This document shows, piece by piece, positions 32,861-43,292 of a DNA stretch of 64,000 nt. Origin of the DNA: Ampullaceana balthica (Eukaryota > Mollusca > Gastropoda > Lymnaeidae); NCBI GenBank assembly GCA_944989445.1, contig CALYLW010001219.1, positions 219,501-283,500 on the forward strand, written 5' to 3'. The position numbers and the translations under genes are program-made. The stretch's first letter is position 1. Each line of letters opens with the position of its first letter. The notes beneath the pieces were generated by a model that worked only from the letters and a program-made list of their open reading frames with translations, was not told where the DNA came from and did no database searches.

Positions 32861-33359
32861 ATGGTTCTGTCATTTTCGTTTTTCTGTCATAGACATCAAA
32901 TGACTTTGTGTTTGAGCTACTTACTTCATGTCCGGATACGTTTGCATATAGCAAATATTTTGCGCCTTTAGCTAAGCATTATTGTGGCCTTTTTAATTAA
33001 ACAAATGTCCAAATATAAAGCTATTCATTTTATTGGAATAAAATTGTTTTGATATTTTAAAAAATGTACTTTCTTAAGAAAGTCCTCAAATTCTTCTGTT
33101 TTCTGGGACTAAGACCTAAGACAAAAGGATTGGAAATACGATCACGTGATGTCTAAAAATACCCAGAACGTTATCGACCACGGGTCAAGGTCGCCTACTG
33201 ATAACTCATCGGGTGCACACAAAACTAAGTTACGGGCATAAATCGAATCTACTTAAATTATTGGCGTTTTCTTCCGCAGCGCAATGCAATCCCAGACCCG
33301 CGAGTGCTCTTTTGTTACAACATCATTTGGGGGAAAAAACAACAGCTCGGCTTAAGGGA
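32861..33359. other. Unassigned AT-rich sequence
   Basis: Nothing recognised. Confidence 0.5.
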
Positions 33360-33787
33360 GTACTTGACTAGAGACAATTATTGACTTGTAGGCAACACTT
33401 GAATTACACAAAAACATTCGACTCATACAAAGAATTGTACTTATACAAACAATAGAACTAAAACAAAACATTGGACTTATGCATACAAAAAATGGGACTT
33501 ACACTAAACATTGTACTAAAATATTGGACATTATACAAATTATTGGACTTACGCAGGTCATAAGACTTATACAAAGAATGGACTAACGCGAAACATTTGA
33601 CTTATTTAAGGATTATACTTAAAAAAAGAACACGGACTTATAAAAAAACATAAACAACTTTAGACTTACACGAAACATTAGATTTAAAGGAAGTACTTGA
33701 CTTTCAGATCACAAATGACTAAATGACTTAAGACATTTGTGTTACAGAAATCAAACAGGTTATGACACACAGACAGCATCACTTGAT
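33360..33787. repeat. Degenerate ~20-22-bp repeat (GGACTTATACAAA)
   Basis: Loose copies of ACTTATACAAACATTGGACT-like motifs about every 20-25 bp. The same style resumes at 34041-34110, so the element at 33788-34040 splits the array. Confidence 0.65.
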
Positions 33788-34040
33788 GACCTCAAGGGAA
33801 GAAACGGATTTTAAAAATTTTTGTAGTTTTGAGATATTCAAATTTTTAAAGTTCAAAACTATGCTGATTAATTAATTAAACATATTTGAATTTTTCATTG
33901 GGTTAGAGATGTTATATTTCTCATAATACCTCATTCAGAAAATTCTATTTTTGACCCTCTATCATAAATAAGGAAAAATTAAAAAAAAACACACACAAAA
34001 AACGTTAAAAATTTATATAGCAGTTTCTTCCCTTGAGGTC
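33788..34040. mobile_element. MITE with GACCTCAAGGGAAGAAAC ends
   Basis: Perfect 18-bp terminal inverted repeat (GACCTCAAGGGAAGAAAC at 33788-33805; its complement at 34023-34040) around an AT-rich 253-bp body. I see no clear target duplication, perhaps because the flanks are repetitive. Superfamily unknown. Confidence 0.75.
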
Positions 34041-34470
34041 TTCGCTTGGCTTACAGACAACACTTAGCTTATAGAAAATAGCTGACTAAATGCAGCACTT
34101 GACTTTTTAAAGGTATCACTCGAATAGTATCCATTAACGTCTCCTTAAAAAAAAATATAACCCCAGATAAACCACGAACTTACAGCCCCCTTTTATTTCC
34201 ACGTAATTATATTTGTGCCGGACCCTGATCATTTATTTATGTATCTGATGTCATGTATGGGCCCTTTAATTGTGATGCGTATCTTGTTTGGGTTAGGGCC
34301 CTATTTAATGATACCGACCCCCAGCCTCCCACGGCACGGAGGCAGGCCGATGTTAAATGCCCTCATTCGGACAGAGTAATCGGAGAGCATCGACATATCT
34401 GTACAGATCTGTGGTACAGAAACGAGCTGGGATAGGCTCAATGAAATTTATTTTGCTGCAGTACGGTCCC
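34041..34470. other. End of degenerate array, then unassigned sequence
   Basis: Up to about 34110 the old 20-bp motif continues (CTTACAGACAACACTTAGC); beyond that nothing is recognised. A 60-codon frame at 34253-34435 has no motif. Confidence 0.5.
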
Positions 34471-34712
34471 AGAGTATATTGAAGTTGAACACTTTGTGAA
34501 CAAGTTAAACAGAGTATATTGAAGTTGAACACTTTGTGAACAAGTTAAACAGAGTATATTGAAGTTGAACACTTTGTGAACAAGTTAAACAGAGTATATT
34601 GAAGTTGAACACTTTGTGAACAAGTTAAACAGAGTATATTGAAGTTGAACACTTTGTGAACAAGTTAAACAGAGTATATTGAAGTTGAACACTTTGTGAA
34701 CAAGTTAAACAG
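34471..34712. repeat. 40-bp minisatellite, six copies
   Basis: Six essentially identical units containing AGAGTATATTGAAGTTGAAC and ACTTTGTGAACAAGTTAAAC. Confidence 0.98.
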
Positions 34713-34799
34713 ATACAAACTAGGTATCCACACATTTGTAAGTCAGCCCCCCCCCCTTTTTTTTTAATTCTTACCATCTTACCATTGAATATGTTGCAA

Positions 34800-35440
34800 C
34801 TACGCTCATTATATGTATCTATCCAATTTGTACTCCTTATATCGGTCTGTCCCACCTACACTCCTGTTACGGGTTTGTCCCAATTATACTCCATAAATCT
34901 GCCCTCTACACTCCTTATATGGGTCTGTCCCACCTAAACTCCTGTCACGGGTTTGTCCCATCTATACTCCATAAATCTGCCCTCTACACTCCATAAATCT
35001 GCCCTCTATACTCCATAAATCTGCCCTCGATACTCCATAAATCTGCCCTCTATACTCCATAAATCTGCCCTCTATACTCCATAAATCTGCCCTCTATACT
35101 CCATAAATCTGCCCTCTATACTCCATAAATCTGCCCTCTATACTCCATAAATCTGCCCTCTATACTCCATAAATCTGCCCCATGTACTCCATAAATCTGC
35201 CCCATGTACTCCTATATGACTATCCCATCTATATTTCGTATACGTATTTGTTTAATTTGTCCCACCTATACTCAATATATGTATTTATACTACCTTTACT
35301 TATATGGCTCTGCCTCACCTATACTCCTTATATTTATCTGCCCCACCTATCCTCCTTATATCTATCTGCCCCACCTATACTCCTTATATGTATCTCTCCC
35401 ACGTATACTCCTTATTGTATCTGCCCCATCTACAATTCGC
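34800..35440. repeat. 22-bp minisatellite (TACTCCATAAATCTGCCCTC)
   Basis: Homogeneous from about 34945 to 35210 with unit TACTCCATAAATCTGCCCTC plus two bases. On both sides diverged versions (ACTCCTTATATGGGTCTGTC, CCCCACCTATACTCCTTATA) extend the array, showing an old repeat with a recently expanded core. Frames across it are Tyr/Ile/Leu/Pro-rich translations of the repeat. Confidence 0.93.
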
Positions 35441-35880
35441 ACCTGAACAAAAAAACACCTGTCTGATGTGAGCTGTGAAGCGAGCAGTGCCAAGAAGCTC
35501 TCTTTCTTTCCCTGTGAGCACACTCGCCAGTGAAGCGTGTCCATCGACGGTGGAGACTGATCTACCTTGAGAGGATTATTGGAGAAAGGGGAAGCCGTTC
35601 AGGTAAAACAGATTCCGAATTGTTCTTTAAACAGAAGGTGATCGCGATACCTGACCGAGACACCTGTGTTCAATAGATCAGGTGTCACAAAGACTCTCCT
35701 GCTCGTCATTCCAGTCAATCATCAAGTTGGTTTCTAAGGGCGGGTTTTCGTTTTGGGGGGGGGGTCTCCGTTTCGGCCTGAGAGTTTTTAGAGTTTTCTC
35801 TCAATGGTCTCGGGGGGGGGCTGGGTTTGTTTTTCTAACAGTCACATATAATTCAACTTGGATTATATAATTAACTTTGT
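35441..35880. other. Unassigned sequence
   Basis: G-runs at about 35755 and 35812; nothing recognised. Confidence 0.5.
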
Positions 35881-36140
35881 GGATAATCTTATTAAGTGGG
35901 CGAATAGTGCCTTTAAATTAGTGGATGGTCTCATTAACGTGTTAAATAATCTCAATGCATTTGAATGAAATTATTAACGTGGCCGATATCGTATTAACTT
36001 GATTGATAATCTCATGACCCAGTGGATAATCCCTTGACTAGGTGTATAATCTATTGACTTGTGGATAATCTATTGACTTGGTGGATAATCTCTTTGACCT
36101 GGTTGATAATCTCGTTGATTGGTGAATAATCCCTTTACCT
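35881..36140. repeat. Degenerate ~20-bp repeat (TTGACTTGGTGGATAATCT)
   Basis: About 12 loose copies of GTGGATAATCTCATTGAC-like units; best preserved at 36000-36120. Confidence 0.75.
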
Positions 36141-36519
36141 CGGCGAGCTCTCTCATTAAATTGACGGATCGTCCGAGGGACAATAACTCCTACCGTCGCT
36201 GTATGATTACCTCCTCCCAGACCCATGCCATCAACGTTATGAAGCCCCGCAGCCACGTTGGTAAGGGCAGCCATTTATTACGCGCCAAGTGTCTGGTTCT
36301 CAAGAGCTTGAGGGGACAGAAACCTTTTACTCGTATCAGTTCTCGCCAAGTCTCAGGTTAATTGTGAATCCCGTTGGATTTTGTTGTTCATCCTCCGCAG
36401 ACGAAATGACGGCGCCATAAAAAAAAACAAAATCGCCGCGGAGCAATTTTCACATTTCTATTTTAGAAAATCCAAATGTCAACCTGAGCGACATATTTTG
36501 TGTCCATAACTGTGCGATA
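36141..36519. other. Unassigned sequence
   Basis: The 80-codon frame at 36119-36361 starts in the degenerate array and shows no domain. Confidence 0.5.
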
Positions 36520-36970
36520 CCGATCTAGCCACAATACAATCCACTGTCTGATATCGTTGTACCCACACAAACACCACTGCCAGATACTGATCTACCCACA
36601 CAAACACCACTGCCAGATACTGATCTACCCACACGAACCTTGCTGTCCGATACTGATCTACCCAAATAAACGCCACCGCCTGGTACTCATCTGCCCACAC
36701 GACGCCCACAGTTTGACGCTCATCTACCCACACAGTCGTGGCCGTCTGAAACTGTCCTACCCACACCTTCACCGCCGTGTTTTACATATCTCCCCACACA
36801 TCCACAACGTCTGCTGGCCATCCCCCCACACGGCCACCGATGTGGGGATGCTGTTCTACCCACACGCCAACAACGGGTGTGTTATTGATCTACCCACACG
36901 AACACCACCGTCTGGTCCTCACCAACCCACACGGTCATGACAACCTGAAACTAATCTACCCACAGAACCA
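36520..36970. repeat. ~33-bp minisatellite (ACTGATCTACCCACACAAAC)
   Basis: About 13 copies of a unit with GATACTGATCTACCCACAC and ACACCACTGCCA, diverged apart from two adjacent near-identical copies at 36565-36630. The 146-codon plus-strand frame (His/Pro-rich) persists because 33 is a multiple of three; I do not regard it as a gene. Confidence 0.88.
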
Positions 36971-38340
36971 CAATCTCTGACGTCTCACCCGCCATTAAGA
37001 CTTCCTGAAACTGACCAACCAGACTAACCTAATACTAAATACAAGTAATGTGACTCACGGAATAGAAGTGACGATCATGCTCTATTAAACAGTTCAATGT
37101 TTCTAAATGCCCCGATCGAATTTTTAAATTGTTTGCCATTAATTATATTTAGACGTCGACATTAAAATAGCATTTTTAAAAAAAAACTAAAACCACAAAC
37201 AATACGTTTGAAAATGTTCTCTAAATGCTGTAAACCAATTTTTTTATTACATATTTTTTTCTATTCCAGTAAAAAATATATTATACAAATTATATTGCAC
37301 ATTATTATGTAATTCTTTATCCATTCAAATTCACCATACAATTGATATTAACATTTACAATTTGAAATTAATTGCTCATACATACATTATGGCATTTTCA
37401 ATGATGACGAACAATCGATAATTGTAATTTTTTGGACTGCCACAATGCGTTTAATTTAGATCAATGAGACACACAAAAACCGTAACATTAAATCAATTAC
37501 TCTATATTAAATGTAACCTCAATAACGCAAAACACAAATTTAAAGGGTACGGACTAAAGCCTTCATCAACGCAGAGTAAAGCCACACCTACCCCCTCCCT
37601 CCAGTTTTAACATATCACAATCAACCCCCGCGCCCATACCGCAAATTACGCCATCCATTTCCTATGCCTACGTGGTGCCAGGCATACATTATCCAATCTA
37701 TAACCTGACAACCTGTGTGGGTTGTTTATCCACGACCGGACCGTGCGCCCCGTGGAGCCTGGCGTAAGTGCGCGGAGCTTTTTTGTGTTGGCAGCGGTGA
37801 CGCCCCCCTTTTCACCATTCAGTGAGTGCATCGAACTGCTCTAATGGAAATCTCTGGGCCCCATGAGGTGTGTGGGGGGGGGAGGTGGTGGAGGGGGAGA
37901 GGGTTTGAACTGAAGCAGGAAAACAGAAAAATACCCCCCCCCCACCACCACCTCACCAAAGCAGGTTGACAACCTGTGAGCTAATGGCTGCTGCAGTGTT
38001 GTTTGGTGAATGAAGTAAGGGAGTTCTTGGGGAGGGGTGGTGGGGTGGGGGAGGAATGGAGTCTGGGGAAACCTTTACCACCAACGTGGTTCATGAAAAG
38101 AAGTGGTGGGCGAGGGGAACATGCAATGTAATTGTAAATGCCTTCATCAGTACAAATAACATAACGAACGTACTTACATTTAAGTCATAAAAATATATTT
38201 AAACTCTAACGACATACTATATCATAAAATAGTTATGTAAAATAAAAGAAAGGAAAAACAACAACAAACAATGACACAGGATATAAGGAAAAGGGATTAG
38301 ACAAAGATAAGTTAATAAACAACCCGTAAAAACAAAGTTT
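36971..38340. other. Unassigned AT-rich sequence with G/C-rich inverted motif
   Basis: GGAGGTGGTGG preceded by a G-run (about 37873-37893) is roughly mirrored on the other strand by a C-run followed by ACCACCACCTC (about 37936-37957), so a G/C-rich hairpin is possible. No gene recognised. Confidence 0.45.
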
Positions 38341-38600
38341 TGGGCTATAATTCACTTATATATGAGACTTAACTAAAAGTATTGATTATGTTCGATATAA
38401 TACGCACCGCGCGACAGACTAGCGTAAGCATTTACATGCTACATAGAGATAATCTAAAATTTAATTAATTTAATTACAGTATATTGGATCGACATGAAAT
38501 TTTGGTAGAATCAATTGTTATGTGACAAATATCTATGTGTAAAATTTCAGCTCGATAGGATCACGCGAAATTTGTAATTTTTTATCTTTGTTTTTTCGCG
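38341..38600 (+). repeat. Dispersed repeat fragment, third copy
   Basis: TTATATATGAGACTTAACTA and AAGTATTGATTATGTTC match 21280-21315. Further on, ATTGGATCGACATGAAATTT and AAATTTCAGCTCGATAGGAT resemble the paired AAATTTC blocks at 9330-9370. Confidence 0.5.
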
Positions 38601-38790
38601 AAGGGATTTAAAAAAAGAATTAATTTTTTTTCCCATGTAGATAAAAAATACATCATAATAATAATTTGATAATTTAATAGCGCTGTACCACAGCAAGCAG
38701 CTGTGCTCACAGCACTTCACATAAAAATAGTAAAACATACATAACTAAAAATGCAATCAATGTAAAAATTCATATCCTAACTACAACACA
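38601..38790. other. Short unassigned stretch
   Basis: Nothing recognised. Confidence 0.4.
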
Positions 38791-38793
38791 TAA

Positions 38794-39067
38794 GGGGCCG
38801 TCCATAAAGTACGTCACACTATTTTTGACCATTTTTACCCCCCCCCTCCCCCTGTCACAAACTGTCACAAATTTAGGACCCCCCCCCCTTAAAGTAGGTC
38901 ACACTTGCGAACAAAAAAAATTGTTTTTAATTAAAAAAATTATTAAAATGTAATATAAAACACCGTGACGTCTTACATGACCGGACCCCTCCTCCTGTCA
39001 CAAACTGTCACACTTTCTTACACCCCCTCCCCACTTCTGGAGCATGACGTACTTTATGGACGACCCC
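38794..39067. mobile_element. Tourist/PIF-Harbinger-like MITE, full copy
   Basis: Left end GGGGCCGTCCATAAAGTACG, right end on the minus strand GGGGTCGTCCATAAAGTACG. TAA lies on both sides (38791-38793, 39068-39070), a 3-bp duplication of the kind made by PIF/Harbinger elements. The interior has several CTGTCACAAACTGTCACA motifs and long C-runs. 274 bp, no transposase. Confidence 0.85.
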
Positions 39068-39070
39068 TAA

Positions 39071-39914
39071 CCATATTAAACTGCACATTAAGGGAGATAA
39101 GTGATAACATTTTAAAAATATTGTTTTGATAATGAAATGTAACGTTTAATAATTTATAATAATTTGGTTATGAAATAGACGATGTTTGCTAAACTGGCAT
39201 GTCAGAAAAATAAATACATTTTTGAAATTATATTAAATGTTACATTATTGATAAAGAATAGATTAATCGTATTGCGTACTTCAGCGCATCACTGATATTC
39301 CGGAAGTCAAGAGGAGATGAAAGTAAACAATGGAAGATGGCACCAGAGTGTAATCGGGATATTATATATTCGATACCCAAAATGAGCATGATTGGCATAC
39401 CAGTTGAAAAAGTTTCGTTTGAACGTTAATTTTGCTCTGCTGGGTATATTGTTAATAATAAACGTTCATCACTTGAACCAAGTAGTGTAAATATGCTGGT
39501 GCGTAGTTGATATCTGATGGCATTTTGAATGTGAAAAAGGAGTGCTATTGTGTTAGTATGTGTCCACTTCTGAAACAACTGGCGTGTATGATATAATTAT
39601 AATTATTAATAGTTAATTTATTTATGGTTGATGGAGTTATGAAAGTAGTTGAAAAAGATGAATGCCTGAATAAATAATATACGAAATTGGAATCGTAGAG
39701 AAAGACGTAGGTAGAAAGGATTGTGCATGACAGAAAAGAAAGGTTGTTTTGAAGAGATTGTACGACGAAATTATTGCAAATTCTATATGATGGAGTGTAA
39801 TAAAGCATTGTGTGTAATCAGATGAAATGTATAGGTACGACATACATGTGAACCATATGCAGGACTGAAGATTGTTCTAAAGAATGTATGATTTTATTAC
39901 CACGTTTTTATTAA
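39071..39914. other. Unassigned AT-rich sequence
   Basis: Minus-strand frames at 39545-39808 and 39637-39843 overlap, are Tyr/Ile/Ser-rich and have no motif. Confidence 0.5.
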
Positions 39915-40260
39915 ATCGCTTTCGTTCCTGTGGCATTGTTTGTCTGTCCACAATTTTTCAAATCTGCCAACGTAAAATTAAACCACTTCTGATGGTCCTA
40001 GAGATCTCAAAATTTTACCACAGATAGATCTTGGATGCAATACATTGTATAAAAATTTCAGATCGATCGAATGTAAAGTTATTAAATTATTGAACTTTTT
40101 AGTTTATCTATACTTTATTATATACTTGCTTTCGTGTCTGTCTGTCCGCAATTTTTCAAATTTGCCAACGTAAAATGAAACCACTTCTGATGATCCTAAA
40201 GAGCTCACAATTATACCACATATAGATATAGGATGACAATACATTGTATCTAAATTTCAG
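39915..40260 (+). mobile_element. Two tandem copies of a Helitron-5'-end-like segment
   Basis: Copies at about 39915-40083 and 40110-40260 share CGCTTTCGT/TGCTTTCGT, GTCTGTCC-CAATTTTTCAAA, GCCAACGTAAAAT and AACCACTTCTGATG. The layout (TATA-rich start, TCTGTCTGTCC, then a short AAATTTCAGA block) mirrors the 5' region of the Helitron-like elements here, but no hairpin-CTAG end is nearby. Assignment is by analogy. Confidence 0.4.
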
Positions 40261-40376
40261 ACGTGGGGCGGGTGTTTGGTATAAAAATTAAAGATTTCTA
40301 ATTTAGAAGGAAAAATCTATAAGTGAGAGAATGAGTGAACCGCATATGTTAAACCTCATAAGCGCCCGCCCCACGT
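40261..40376. repeat. Inverted repeat ACGTGGGGCGGGTG ... CGCCCGCCCCACGT
   Basis: 14-bp arms at 40261-40274 and 40363-40376 with one mismatch, separated by an 88-bp AT-rich loop. It could be a very short MITE or a hairpin in a transposon. It directly follows the second Helitron-like segment. Confidence 0.7.
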
Positions 40377-40824
40377 TTTTAGTCATATTAAATCGAAGTA
40401 CTTGAACTTACAAGTTTTAAATTATTTTCTTCTTTCTAGTCCACTTGTAAAAACGTGTTTTTTTAAAAATAATTTTTTTTACCTTCATTTATTATCCTAT
40501 AATAAACAGTGGCGAGTTGCATGTGGACTTCTTCATTCTCACGTTATACGTGTCCACCTGCCAGTCTGTGACATTATTAACACAAGTTGGGAATACTAAT
40601 AAAAGCATTGACCGCAAGTCCATTCCGTGACAGTGAACAATGTATTGTATCCCACAAATCACTTTGAGACGTTTGTTGTACATTTGTTGGTTTATCGTTG
40701 ATCCGCGTAAATGTATTAGTCAGGCTTACAGACGACCCACAACAGAGTGCATGCATGTTACCATCGTCCACAAAGTTTTTTTTTGAAAGTGGACAGCATC
40801 TCCTTTTTATAAAAATCTAAACGC
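40377..40824. other. Unassigned sequence
   Basis: Overlapping 63-65-codon frames at 40402-40771 are unrecognised. Confidence 0.5.
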
Positions 40825-41239
40825 ATGCATATGGAAACTAATCTCCCAGGACATACAATCTAATCTCATGTACATTGAAACTAATCTCCCAGGACATACA
40901 ATCTAATCTCATGTACGTTGAAACTAATCTCACAGGACATACAATCTAATCTCATGTACGTTGAAACTAATCTCCCAGGACATACAATCTAATCTCATGT
41001 ACGTTGAAACTAATCTCACAGGACATACAATCTAATCTCATGTACGTTGAAACTAATCTCCCAGGACATACAATCTAATCTCATGTACGTTGAAACTAAT
41101 CTCACAGGACATACAATCTAATCTCATGTACGTTGAAACTAATATCACAGGACATACAATCTAATCTCATGTACGTTGAAACTAATCTCCCAGGACATAC
41201 AATCTAATCTCATGTACGTTGAAACTAATCTCACAGGGT
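40825..41239. repeat. 43-bp minisatellite (GAAACTAATCTCACAGGACA)
   Basis: Nearly ten units containing GAAACTAATCTCMCAGGACA, TACAATCTAATCTCATGTAC and GTT. Units alternate between CCCAGG and CACAGG over much of the array, so the recent amplification unit was probably a dimer of 86 bp. A detached partial copy lies at about 41334-41370. Confidence 0.95.
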
Positions 41240-41373
41240 TGGTTGGCTTTCCTTATGTCTCGTGAGACGACGGAAGTTTCTGTGCTCCTGTGGGATCATC
41301 GCGCATGTCCCTGCAGCTTCTGTTGTGGCTGTACAATCTCACAGGACATACCATCTAATCTCATCTCATCTTA

Positions 41374-41505
41374 TCTCTTACATAAACCTTATCTCTTACA
41401 TAAACCTTATCTCTTACACAAACCTTATCGCTTACATAAACCTTAACTCTTACATAAACCTTAACTCTTACATAAACCTTATCTCTTACATAAACCTTCT
41501 CTCTT
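41374..41505. repeat. 18-bp minisatellite (CTTATCTCTTACATAAAC)
   Basis: About seven copies with minor variants (CACAAAC, CTTAACTC). It follows the 43-bp array and may derive from its ATCTCATCTCATC edge. 18 bp keeps frame, explaining the Leu/Ile/Tyr-repeat frames here. Confidence 0.93.
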
Positions 41506-42710
41506 CTTCCATTGAGTATAATCTCCGAGAACCTAGACCACAAATCTCCGTTAATTTAAAAGTTCAAGCATCCATTAACTCTACTTGTTTACAGTAAGAT
41601 GTTGAGAGTACGAGACAATGGCTGCGTTCTTCCAGTCAGGTACTCACGCATAAATCCATTTATCTACTCTCTTGTTTACCACATTTCTACTGGCTACATC
41701 CTCGAGGCTGTAAATCTCTATTCTTCTTCACAGCCCGGAGATTTGGTTCACAGTTTAGTTACGTCTGAGATTTTATAGTAACACATTGGTTTAGTATGAA
41801 CAAATATTTTCAAAACATTAAAAAAAAACTCCTAAGGGGATATGTAAAACTTTGTTGGTCTGGTATTTTTGTTTAACAGACAATTTTGAAGTTTGACGTT
41901 CATATAATGGATATTATTAGGCATTGCTACCTATAGTTATTTGAGAGGTATTTTTATTGACTCGAAAATGTACGATTTCGTGAAAGTTAAAAAAATATTT
42001 ATTATGGAAACAAACCTAGAGTTATGCCCCTTGTCCATAAACCCGCAACTAGTGAAAATGTATTATTATTATTATTGTAAAATAAAAAAAAACTTTTAAA
42101 TTCAAGGTTTACAATTCCCAACGGAGATAAAAATGACATTTGAAGGGAGGCAAATACTTAACAAAAATATTTATTAAAAAAAAACAATACAATTTAAATT
42201 AGTTATAATAATTCATTATTTAGTATAGCTAATACGATTTATACTTTCATTTGACAATATCGTTCGCTCCGTAAATCTTAAACACACTACATCATGCGTA
42301 TTTAAATACTAGAGGTTGAAAGGCGTCTACTGCGTCCACGTTTTTTGTCAAAAGCCCAAGTAACTTATCCTTGCTTGATAAATACGAAATATAATGCTTC
42401 TCCTAAAGTACAAAAAGTATTTCATAATTATAAATCCCCAAATCCTCTTTTACATCGTTCCCTTTTCCAAAATTAAAATATAAGCTAAAACAATGACGTC
42501 ATATAATTTTTTTTTACAGCGAGAATCTTTAATTTATAATTATTTTGCACACCTCCTGATGCGCACCTTGTATATATATTTAAATATAAGCTCAAACAAT
42601 GACGTTATAGCGTTACGGATACATCCTCCATCCAAACTGTGTCTTGGGCTGTTATATTGTTTATTCTCTAATACCATTTTTAACAGTATTAGTTAGAAAC
42701 AAAGGATAAA
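41506..42710. other. Unassigned AT-rich sequence
   Basis: ATAAGCTMAAACAATGACGT occurs twice (near 42480 and 42587), a short dispersed duplication. Nothing else recognised. Confidence 0.45.
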
Positions 42711-42854
42711 CTAATTAGATTGACATTTTTTATGAGTGCACGTCCAATGTACAAATATAGTTCGGACCTCGGGGACATTGCCAGCACCGATGATCGAGCC
42801 AGTGACTCTCGGTATGACAGCCGAGCGCGCTACCGGTCGACCACCGCACTCCCT
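42711..42854 (-). mobile_element. tRNA-derived SINE head (tRNA-Asp-like)
   Basis: On the minus strand from about 42854: GGAGTGCGGTGGTCGACCGG contains an A-box-like TGGTCGACCGG (42833-42843). Then comes a hairpin CTCGG/CCGAG around CTGTCATA, a tRNA-Asp-like anticodon arm with GTC, and a B-box-like GGCTCGATC (42792-42800). It differs from the SINE at 5091 and 7773. Mispairings argue against a working tRNA gene. The 3' limit is approximate. Confidence 0.6.
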
Positions 42855-43094
42855 AACTTCATGCTGGGCTGTAGTGCAGAAAAGCAGATTTGCAGGCGGA
42901 ATCATAGAGACGGGCGGCTCAAAAATCGACCGACACTGCGATAAATTGATGTCGCAAAGAAGCTCGCTGAGGGTTAGTGCAGCCCTAAGAAATGCATCGA
43001 TACCATTGGGAAGATTCAGTGTAGCCGGACAGGGCCATATGTGGACTACAGTGCAACACTGATGACAATGTTTTGGATTAATAAAACAGAAGTA
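42855..43094 (-). other. Sequence upstream of the tRNA-like head, open on minus strand
   Basis: A 152-codon minus-strand frame (43169-42711) runs through here and reads for example PPVSMIPPANLLFCTTAQHE. It has balanced composition but no domain I know, and it starts inside the neighbouring MITE. It may be part of the same retroposon; function unknown. Confidence 0.3.
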
Positions 43095-43102
43095 CATACA
43101 AT

Positions 43103-43284
43103 CAGGGCCGTCTAAACGCATAGGCCCGTTGGGCATTTGCCCGGGGGCCCACGAGCATATGGGCCCCATGGGAATATGTTTATTTATATATATTATGTAT
43201 ATTTATTTATTTTTATTCCTGCGGGGGAGGGGCCCAACACTATTTCTTTGCCGAGGGGCCCAAAATGGTGTAAAGACGGCTCTG
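43103..43284. mobile_element. hAT-type MITE with perfect 8-bp target duplication
   Basis: Left end CAGGGCCGTCTAAACGC, right end on the minus strand CAGAGCCGTCTTTACAC. CATACAAT flanks both sides exactly (43095-43102 and 43285-43292). The interior has GGGGCCCA-type palindromic blocks and an AT-rich centre. 182 bp, no coding capacity. Confidence 0.93.
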
Positions 43285-43292
43285 CATACAAT

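Noticed and set aside
36500..36940. 146-codon His/Pro/Tyr-rich frame
   Set aside because: Product of a roughly 33-bp tandem repeat that preserves frame; the opposite strand is also open for 97 codons.
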